7,065 bases of DNA from Thiohalospira sp051745535 (lineage in GTDB: Bacteria > Pseudomonadota > Gammaproteobacteria > Thiohalospirales > Thiohalospiraceae): positions 1-7,065 of the forward strand of contig JBNJED010000081.1 of NCBI GenBank assembly GCA_051745535.1, given 5' to 3'. The translations under genes were made by a program, and so were the position numbers. Below, piece after piece: positions 1-4,563 of the stretch (position 1 is the first letter of the stretch; each line of letters opens with the position of its first letter). The notes under the pieces were generated by a model. It had not been told where the DNA came from and did no database searches. It was given only the letters and a program-made list of their open reading frames with translations.

Positions 1-20
1 GCCGGATCAGCGGGGCGGCC

Positions 21-48
21 TTGCCCGTTCTCGCGGTGCGGGTATCAT
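21..48 (+). promoter_or_regulatory. Candidate sigma-70 promoter for the sigma-54 activator gene
   Basis: A -35-like TTGCCC (21-26, 4 of 6 consensus bases) and a -10-like TATCAT (43-48, 5 of 6) are separated by 16 bases. Transcription would start near 55, giving a leader of about 22 bases before the ATG at 78. The element is well placed for the downstream gene. However, the upstream 20 bases end at the window edge, so read-through from an upstream gene cannot be excluded. Confidence 0.4.
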
Positions 49-64
49 TGGGGGCAGTCGGTTC

Positions 65-70
65 AGGAGG
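65..70 (+). promoter_or_regulatory. Ribosome binding site deciding the ATG at 78
   Basis: AGGAGG lies seven bases before the ATG at 78. It supports that start over the upstream in-frame TTG at 21, which has no comparable site within the window. Confidence 0.75.
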
Positions 71-77
71 AGCGGTC

Positions 78-1028
78 ATGGACGTCTTCGAAGAGGCCCT
101 GCCCACCCAGTCGCCCAATCTGCAGACGGTGCTGCGCTCGGCGTCGCTGGTGGCGGCATCCGATGTCACCGTCCTGCTGCTGGGGGAGAGCGGCACCGGC
201 AAGGGGCGGCTGGCCGAGGCCATCCACGCCGCCAGTCCTCGTGCCGCCGGTCCGCTGGTGGCGGTGAACTGCGGCGCCATCCCGGATTCCCTGGCGGAGT
301 CGGAACTCTTCGGCCATCGGCGCGGTGCCTTCACCGGTGCGGTGGACGAGGCGCCCGGCCGGATCCGCGCCGCCAGCGGCGGGACCCTCTTCCTGGACGA
401 GGTGGCGGAGCTACCGCCCTCGGCCCAGGCCAAGCTCCTGCGTTTCCTGGAGACCGGTGAGGTCCAGACGGTGGGTGAGGCGACCCCGCGCCGGGTGGAC
501 GCCCGGGTGGTGGCCGCCACCCACCGCGACCTGGAGGTGGAGGTGGCCGCCGGCCGCTTCCGCGCCGACCTCTACTACCGTCTGAACATCGTCCCGCTGG
601 AACTCCCGGCCCTGCGCGAGCGCCGGTGCGACATCCCGGGACTGGCCCGGCGCCTGCTGGTGGACCTGGCCGATAACCACGGCGTGGAGCGCCCCGTCTT
701 CACTCGGGCCGCCCTGCAGCGGCTGCGCGATCACCACTGGCCGGGTAATGTCCGGGAGCTGCGCAACCTCTGCGAACGCACCGCCATCCTCCTGCCCGGT
801 CGCGAGGTGGACGCCTCCAACCTCCCTGCCGGCCTCGGGGCGGAGCCGGCTACCGACGATGCGGCCGTGGCCCTGCCCGCCGAGGGCGTCCGGCTGGAGG
901 ATGTCGAGGCCGACCTCATCCGCCAGGCCCTGGCCCGCACGGAGGGCAACCGCAGCCGCGCCGCCCGCCTGCTCGGGATCAGCCGCCACACCCTCCTCTA
1001 CCGCCTGCGCAAGCACGCCATCGCCTGA
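78..1028 (+). CDS. Sigma-54-dependent enhancer-binding activator without sensory domain (PspF-like architecture)
   Basis: This 316-residue cytoplasmic DNA-binding ATPase should remodel sigma-54 RNA polymerase to open promoters. Visible motifs are Walker A GESGTGKG (residues 36-43), the sigma-54-contacting loop GAFTGA (83-88), Walker B GTLFLDE (102-108), arginine-finger segment FRADLYYRLN (161-170), sensor II WPGNVREL (221-228) and a Fis-type helix-turn-helix (about 282-313). The AAA+ domain begins almost at the N-terminus, so there is no receiver, GAF or PAS domain; the layout and length resemble PspF. No psp genes are visible, so that name is not justified. The ATG at 78 is chosen because AGGAGG (65-70) lies seven bases upstream. 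The frame is open to the window edge, so an N-terminal extension is possible but unlikely. Walker A is followed by Gly, where most relatives have Glu. The likely target is the sigma-54 promoter of the convergent neighbour (inference). Confidence 0.93.
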   Translation: MDVFEEALPTQSPNLQTVLRSASLVAASDVTVLLLGESGTGKGRLAEAIHAASPRAAGPLVAVNCGAIPDSLAESELFGHRRGAFTGAVDEAPGRIRAASGGTLFLDEVAELPPSAQAKLLRFLETGEVQTVGEATPRRVDARVVAATHRDLEVEVAAGRFRADLYYRLNIVPLELPALRERRCDIPGLARRLLVDLADNHGVERPVFTRAALQRLRDHHWPGNVRELRNLCERTAILLPGREVDASNLPAGLGAEPATDDAAVALPAEGVRLEDVEADLIRQALARTEGNRSRAARLLGISRHTLLYRLRKHAIA

Positions 1029-1031
1029 AGC

Positions 1032-1059
1032 GAGGGGTACCCCGCCCCTCAACGGTTTT
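1032..1059 (+). terminator. Weak candidate intrinsic terminator of the activator gene
   Basis: A six-base-pair stem GAGGGG (1032-1037) / CCCCTC (1045-1050) encloses a seven-base loop. A short TTTT (1056-1059) follows six bases later. It lies just after the TGA at 1026-1028. The T run is short and offset, so termination may be partial or Rho-assisted. Confidence 0.35.
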
Positions 1060-1124
1060 CCAATCGGTTAAACTTTGCAAGATTTGACCCCTTTTGTGCA
1101 CTTTTGGGTTGGGAGCGAGAAGGG

Positions 1125-1143
1125 CCCGCCCCGGAGGGGCGGG
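1125..1143 (-). terminator. GC hairpin after the Gly-rich protein gene
   Basis: A perfect eight-base-pair stem, CCCGCCCC (1125-1132) / GGGGCGGG (1136-1143), has a three-base loop. It lies 12 bases beyond the stop codon of the minus-strand gene. On the minus strand it is followed by a pyrimidine-rich stretch with no real T run. It is therefore a stable 3' hairpin and only a tentative intrinsic terminator. Confidence 0.4.
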
Positions 1144-1155
1144 TGTCGGGTGGGT

Positions 1156-1677
1156 TCAGACCGTGTAGTCGAGGTTATTGCCCAGGGAGGCGGTCTCGCC
1201 AGCGGAGCTCGAGGAGGCCGAGCCCTCCGCGGCCTCGCCGCCGGATGCTTCCTCGCCACCGGAGGTGCCGGTCATGCCCTCGGGCATGCCACCGCCGCTG
1301 GCCTGGGCGGCAGCCATGGCCGCGGCCTCACTGCCGCCGACCATGCCCTCCATGCCGCCACCGCCCATGGCCTGGCCGAGTTCGGCAGCGAAGTCACCGC
1401 CGCCGCCCTCGGACAGGGCGGCCATGAGGGCCTCGGCATCACCGCCTTGGCCGGAGGACTTCCCTTCCTTGCTGGCTTCACTGCCCTGGGTGGCTCCCCG
1501 GGCATTGGCCTGCTGCATGGCCATGGCCTCCCGGGAGAGGGATACCTGATCACCGCCACCGGGGACACTGGAGGGCGATTGGCCCCCCATCTGCCCCCCG
1601 GCGGAAGCACCAGGGCCGTTGCTCATGCCCGCCGTCCCGAGGGCGGACATGGCACTTCCCATGGATCCGACATTCAT
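1156..1677 (-). CDS. Gly/Ala/Ser/Met-rich acidic low-complexity protein, unknown function
   Basis: This 173-residue protein is of no family I can name. By count it holds about 43 Gly, 31 Ala, 25 Ser and 14 Met, only four Lys/Arg, one Phe and one Tyr, and no Cys, Trp, His or Ile. It is acidic and probably largely disordered. There is no signal peptide and no membrane segment. Ordered-looking patches are a short amphipathic helix in residues 43-58 (core VSLSREAMAMQQA), helices near 80-90 and 95-104, and an Ala-rich run at 116-126. A glycine-methionine unit occurs twice (105-118 and 128-140). The C-terminus reads LGNNLDYTV. The Met-Asn-Val start, the central helix and the LGNN-Asp end recall YjfB-type putative motility proteins, from memory and much expanded with glycine; this is only a lead. 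The ATG at 1677 is chosen for GAGGAG seven bases upstream. The sigma-54 promoter 58-72 bases upstream is the strongest functional clue, with the convergent activator gene as likely regulator. Confidence 0.75.
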   Translation of the reverse strand: MNVGSMGSAMSALGTAGMSNGPGASAGGQMGGQSPSSVPGGGDQVSLSREAMAMQQANARGATQGSEASKEGKSSGQGGDAEALMAALSEGGGGDFAAELGQAMGGGGMEGMVGGSEAAAMAAAQASGGGMPEGMTGTSGGEEASGGEAAEGSASSSSAGETASLGNNLDYTV

Positions 1678-1684
1678 GGTTCGG

Positions 1685-1690
1685 CTCCTC
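1685..1690 (-). promoter_or_regulatory. Ribosome binding site deciding the ATG at 1677
   Basis: On the minus strand GAGGAG lies seven bases before the ATG at 1677-1675. It rules out the 30-residue upstream extension from 1767, which would also begin upstream of the mapped promoter element. Confidence 0.7.
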
Positions 1691-1704
1691 TGTTGCCTTG
1701 GATA

Positions 1705-1723
1705 TGCCGGCACGGGGCCGGCA
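1705..1723 (-). other. Perfect stem-loop at the predicted 5' end of the Gly-rich gene mRNA
   Basis: A seven-base-pair perfect stem, TGCCGGC (1705-1711) / GCCGGCA (1717-1723), has a five-base loop. The predicted sigma-54 start is at about 1723, so this hairpin would be the first structure of the transcript. It would leave about 27 bases to the start codon with the ribosome binding site free. Such 5'-terminal hairpins can protect mRNA from decay (general knowledge); that role here is inference. Confidence 0.45.
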
Positions 1724-1750
1724 ATCCCGGGCACGCAACCCCCGTGCCGG
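1707..1750. repeat. 11-bp perfect inverted repeat spanning the sigma-54 promoter
   Basis: CCGGCACGGGG (1707-1717) and its exact reverse complement (1740-1750) are separated by 22 bases. The right arm contains the -24 element of the minus-strand promoter. The left arm is a copy in the opposite orientation followed by CCGGC, so it has GG-N10-GC spacing but a poor -12 box. It may be a duplicated promoter half, a protein-binding dyad, or a hairpin in any transcript crossing it. Confidence 0.5.
1735..1749 (-). promoter_or_regulatory. Sigma-54 (-24/-12) promoter of the Gly-rich protein gene
   Basis: Read on the minus strand, CGGCAC-GGGGG-TTGC matches the sigma-54 consensus TGGCAC-N5-TTGC at 9 of 10 fixed positions. 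It keeps the obligatory GG and GC dinucleotides with exactly ten bases between them. The start would fall near 1723, giving a leader of about 46 bases ahead of the ATG at 1677. The orientation, the spacing and the presence of a sigma-54 activator gene next door all agree. Confidence 0.7.
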
Positions 1751-1761
1751 GCGTGGCTTTC

Positions 1762-1777
1762 TGGCACATGCGTTGCT
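1762..1777 (+). promoter_or_regulatory. Full-consensus sigma-54 promoter pointing away from the Gly-rich gene
   Basis: TGGCAC (1762-1767), five bases, then TTGCT (1773-1777) matches the sigma-54 consensus at every fixed position. Transcription would start near 1788 on the plus strand. No convincing plus-strand gene follows: the ATG at 1792 opens only eight codons, and the next genes are on the minus strand. It could drive a small RNA or an antisense transcript toward the carbonic anhydrase gene, or it may be fortuitous. Confidence 0.5.
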
Positions 1778-1884
1778 TGTGCGCGCCCGGAATGGGTCAG
1801 GGCGGCTCAGGTCGGTAGGGGGGGCGGATTGATCGAGCGGGTGGGGTATTCGGAGACCGGGGCCGGTGCGTCGTTCCGGCCCCC

Positions 1885-1935
1885 AACCGGCTCTCGGCGC
1901 ACAGTGGGGGTCGCCCGGTTCTGGCAATCCGGTTC
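1885..1935. promoter_or_regulatory. CCGGTT-type repeats, possible activator binding (UAS) cluster
   Basis: CCGGTTC occurs at 1915-1921 and again at 1929-1935, a 14-base step. An inverted copy, AACCGG, is at 1885-1890. They lie roughly 135-190 bases upstream of the minus-strand -24 element, within the usual range for enhancer sites of sigma-54 activators. Short GC-rich repeats arise easily in this genome, so the assignment is weak. Confidence 0.2.
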
Positions 1936-1953
1936 CGGTGGCGGCAAGGGCTT

Positions 1954-1980
1954 GCCGGCCGGCTAGACGGGCCGGCCGGC
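1954..1980 (-). terminator. Hairpin over the carbonic anhydrase stop codon
   Basis: The palindrome GCCGGCCGGC occurs twice, at 1954-1963 and 1971-1980, with seven bases between. The copies can pair as a ten-base-pair stem. The stop codon TAG (1965-1963 on the minus strand) lies where the loop meets the distal arm. A second inverted repeat, CGGCAAG-GG-CTTGCCG (1942-1957), abuts it. There is no T run, so it may be a 3'-end stabilising structure or Rho-assisted terminator rather than a classic one. Confidence 0.35.
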
Positions 1981-2544
1981 CTCGGTGGCGGCGGGGACCT
2001 CCGTGAGCCGGCCGTTGCTGCAGTCGTAGAGGTAGCCGTGGATCGGGATGTACCCCGGCACCAGGGGGTGTTCCCGGACCCGTCGGACATCCTCCACGAT
2101 GGCTCCCTCGCGATCGGGGATGGTCAGCCAGTTGATGTAGTGGCCGGCCACGGCGCCGGGGCCCTTGCCCACGTCCTTCCAAGCGCCCCTCTCCAGGGCG
2201 GCGGTATCCAGGCTCTTCTCCAGCAGGCCGGCCATGGTGGCGTCGTCGAAGGTCTCCATGCCGCAGTCGGTGTGGTGGATGACGAACCACTCCTGGGTCC
2301 CCAGCAGCTTGTGCGAGATCACCAGGGACCGGATGGCGTCATCGCTGGCCCGGCCGCCGGCGTTGCGGATGACGTGGGCGTCTCCCTCGGCCAGGCCGGC
2401 GTACTGGGCCGGATCCAGGCGGGCATCCATGCAGGTGAGGATGGCGAAGCCGCGCGCCGGGGGCATGGGCAGGCCGCCCTTGCCGTCGAAGCGGGCGGCG
2501 TAGTCGGCGTTGGCGGCGAGGATGGCGTCGCGGTTGTCGGTCAT
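1963..2544 (-). CDS. Beta-class carbonic anhydrase
   Basis: This 193-residue zinc enzyme interconverts CO2 and bicarbonate and is predicted to be cytoplasmic. The beta-class signature is complete: CMDARLD gives zinc ligand Cys38 and the Asp40/Arg42 dyad, and HHTDCG gives His91 and Cys94. The ligand spacing is the same as in the small mycobacterial-type enzymes such as Rv1284, and the length fits that short clade. Other conserved stretches are the VIRNAGG turn (58-64) and a C-terminal PIHGYLYD segment (167-174). There is no signal peptide. The ATG at 2544 is preferred because AGGAG lies seven bases upstream; an upstream in-frame start at 2574 would add ten residues that look unlike the family. 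The gene is 87 bases from recD on the same strand and could be co-transcribed with it, though the gap leaves room for its own promoter. I see no good -35/-10 pair there. Confidence 0.93.
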   Translation of the reverse strand: MTDNRDAILAANADYAARFDGKGGLPMPPARGFAILTCMDARLDPAQYAGLAEGDAHVIRNAGGRASDDAIRSLVISHKLLGTQEWFVIHHTDCGMETFDDATMAGLLEKSLDTAALERGAWKDVGKGPGAVAGHYINWLTIPDREGAIVEDVRRVREHPLVPGYIPIHGYLYDCSNGRLTEVPAATEAGRPV

Positions 2545-2631
2545 GGTGGTCTCCTGGTGGGCGCGCGGGTGCATCCCAAAGCGTAGCGGAAGACCGGGGA
2601 AAAGGATGGGGGTATCGCGATGAGAACCGGA
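2545..2631 (-). other. recD to carbonic anhydrase intergenic gap
   Basis: These 87 bases hold the AGGAG ribosome binding site of the carbonic anhydrase gene. A palindromic TCGCGA (2614-2619) also lies here. I see no convincing sigma-70 pair, no sigma-54 element and no T-tailed hairpin, so it is undecided whether carbonic anhydrase is transcribed from its own promoter or from recBD read-through. Confidence 0.5.
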
Positions 2632-4563
2632 TCAGCCGCCCAGGCGCTCCCGCAGGCCGGAGGCGCGCTGGACCCGCTCGCCCACGGCGGCGGCGAGGAT
2701 CCCGGGGGCGCCCTCCAGCAGGGTGAAGCGGTGGGCCGCCCGGGTGATGGCGGTGTAGACCAGTTCCCGGGTGAGGACCGGTCCCCGCCGATCCGGCAGG
2801 ACCAGGGCGGCGTGGCGGAACTCCGAGCCCTGGGCCTTGTGGACGGTCATGGCGAAGACCGTCTCCACCGCCTCCAGCCGGGCCGGGCTCACCCAGCGTA
2901 CGCCCCCCTCCGGCGCCGGGAAGGCGACCCGCAGCGCCCCCGGCTCCTCGCCGGGGAGGGTGATCCCGACATCGCCATTCGCCAGCCCCAGGGCGGGGTC
3001 GTTGCGGGTGACCATGACCGGCCGGCCGGGATACCAGGTCCCGGCGGGATCGAGCGCCCCCCGGGCCGCCAGGGTCGCCTCCACCCGGCGGTTGAGCCCC
3101 TCCACACCCCACGGCCCCTGGCGCACCGCCGCCAGGAGCTGGAAGCCGCCCAGCTCCGCCAGGACCGCTTCCGCCCACGCCTCGCGCCCCTCGGGGCCGG
3201 ATGCGGCCGGACCTGTTGCTACCCGCGCCAGGGCGGGGGCGAGGCCGTCGGCGGCCAGACGGGCGGCGGCCTCCGGCGTGGCGGTATCGGGGCGGACCAG
3301 ATCGGGCAGGCCCTCGCGGAAGAGGGCCTCCGCAGTGCCGGCCTCCCCCGCGTTCACCGCCGCCGCCAGGCGGCCGATGCCGCTGTCGGCGCCGAAGCGG
3401 TGGCTGTGGCGGAGCTGGACCACGTGGCCATCCAGGGGGCGTCCCGCGGGGTCGCGGAAGGGTTCGGGGATGGCGGTCCCGGTGGCCGCCTCCAGCCAGG
3501 CCGCGGCGTCTTCAGGGTAGTGGCCGCCCTCGGCGCGGTGGCAGAGCTCGCCCAGCACGGCGCCGGCCTCCACCGAGGCGAGCTGGTCCTTGTCCCCCAG
3601 CAGGACCAGGCGGGCGCGCGGGGGCAGGGCGGCCAGGGTGGCGGCCATGAGCTCCAGGTCGACCATGGAGGCCTCGTCCACCACCAGCAGGTCCACCGGC
3701 AGGGGGTTGTCGGCATCGAAGCGGAAGCGGCGGCTGTCCGGGCGGCCGCCCAGCAGCCGGTGGAGGGTGGTCACGCCGGTGGGCAGCTCCGCGCGGACCG
3801 CTTCGCCCCCCTCGGGCAGGGTCAGCCCCGCCACGGCGGCGGCCACGGTCCCGCCCAGGCGGGCGGCGGCCTTGCCGGTGGGGGCGGCCAGGGCCATGCG
3901 CAGGGGGCGCTGCCCCTCGCGGACCCCCTGCAGCAGCGCCAGGAGGCGGACCACGGTGGTGGTCTTGCCGGTGCCGGGGCCGCCGGTGATGACGGTGAGT
4001 CGGCCGCCGGCCGCGGCCGCCGCGGCCACCCGCTGCCAGTCCGTCTCCGCCGGCGGTGGGCCGAAGAGGGCGTCCAGCCAGGGGCGCAGCGCCGCCGGCT
4101 CGGGTCGCTGGTCGAGCCCCTGGCTCCGGGCGGCCACGGCGGCGGCGATGGCCGCCTCCGCCTCGCGGTAGCGGCGCAGATAGAGCCGGCCGCCCTCCAG
4201 CACCAGCGGGGTGGTGCCCTCGCCGTCACCTACCAGCCGCGGTTCGTCGAGGGCGGCCGTGAGCCCGGCGCGATCCCCGGGCAGGCAGGCGGAGGGCGGG
4301 GGGCCCGCCGCCGGGTCCTCGGGGGCGAGCCCCAGAGCGGCGTCGACGTCGTCGGCGGCCGCCGCCAGGTCCAGGCAGACGTGGCCGCGGCCCGCCTGGT
4401 GGCTGGCCAGGGCGGCCAGGAGCAGGGCGGTGGGCGGCGCCTCCGGGCACTGCTCCGCCAGGAAGCCGGCCAGGGCGCGGTCCAGGGGCCGGATCCAGCC
4501 CTGCGCCGCCCAGCCGGCGAGGCGCTCCAGGGCCGCTGCCGGGGTCTCGGGGATCGCGTTCAC
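2632..4563 (-). CDS. recD: RecD, alpha subunit of exodeoxyribonuclease V (RecBCD)
   Basis: RecD is the 5'-3' superfamily 1 helicase of the RecBCD complex, which processes double-strand DNA ends for recombinational repair. The product has 643 residues, slightly longer than the E. coli subunit. Helicase motifs appear in order: Walker A GGPGTGKTTT (residues 194-203), motif Ia APTGKAAARL (227-236), Walker B VVDEASMVD (294-302), motif III LLGDKDQLASVEAG (321-334), a QLRHSHRF segment (383-390), motif V VHKAQGSEF (574-582) and motif VI LVYTAITRA (601-609). The N-terminal 170 residues form the Ala-rich RecB-contacting domain. The start is GTG, supported by a strong GGGAGGAGG site ending seven bases upstream. 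The start overlaps the recB stop as GTGA, which implies translational coupling and near-equal subunit output. No clear intrinsic terminator follows the TGA at 2634-2632. Confidence 0.96.
   Translation of the reverse strand: MNAIPETPAAALERLAGWAAQGWIRPLDRALAGFLAEQCPEAPPTALLLAALASHQAGRGHVCLDLAAAADDVDAALGLAPEDPAAGPPPSACLPGDRAGLTAALDEPRLVGDGEGTTPLVLEGGRLYLRRYREAEAAIAAAVAARSQGLDQRPEPAALRPWLDALFGPPPAETDWQRVAAAAAAGGRLTVITGGPGTGKTTTVVRLLALLQGVREGQRPLRMALAAPTGKAAARLGGTVAAAVAGLTLPEGGEAVRAELPTGVTTLHRLLGGRPDSRRFRFDADNPLPVDLLVVDEASMVDLELMAATLAALPPRARLVLLGDKDQLASVEAGAVLGELCHRAEGGHYPEDAAAWLEAATGTAIPEPFRDPAGRPLDGHVVQLRHSHRFGADSGIGRLAAAVNAGEAGTAEALFREGLPDLVRPDTATPEAAARLAADGLAPALARVATGPAASGPEGREAWAEAVLAELGGFQLLAAVRQGPWGVEGLNRRVEATLAARGALDPAGTWYPGRPVMVTRNDPALGLANGDVGITLPGEEPGALRVAFPAPEGGVRWVSPARLEAVETVFAMTVHKAQGSEFRHAALVLPDRRGPVLTRELVYTAITRAAHRFTLLEGAPGILAAAVGERVQRASGLRERLGG
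4560..4563 (-). other. GTGA stop/start overlap joining recB and recD
   Basis: The recB stop TGA (4562-4560) shares bases with the recD GTG start (4563-4561). The ribosome binding site for recD lies inside the last recB codons. This is a classic translational-coupling junction. Confidence 0.85.

Noticed and set aside
411..1052. Minus-strand open frame opposite the activator gene
   Set aside because: The plus-strand frame contains every sigma-54 activator motif in order; the minus frame is its shadow.
1066..1078. Possible sigma-54 element in CGGTTAAACTTTGC
   Set aside because: Only nine bases separate GG and GC instead of the required ten, and no plus-strand gene follows.
1273..1288. Palindrome CATGCCC-TC-GGGCATG
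   Set aside because: It lies within the coding sequence and is explained by Met-Pro-Glu-Gly-Met codons.
1075..1818. Plus-strand open frame (247 codons) opposite the Gly-rich gene
   Set aside because: The minus-strand frame has a ribosome binding site and a sigma-54 promoter in register. This one has neither, and its Gly/His-rich translation reads as a shadow. The choice is less secure than for recBD because both frames are low-complexity.
1922..1936. TGGCAA-N5-TTCC resembling a sigma-54 promoter
   Set aside because: The -12 GC dinucleotide is absent.
1792..1966. Small plus-strand ORFs after the plus-strand sigma-54 promoter (ATG at 1792, eight codons; TTG at 1829, about 45 codons)
   Set aside because: One is far too short and lacks a ribosome binding site. 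The other depends on a TTG start and has no family features. Neither is supportable as a gene.
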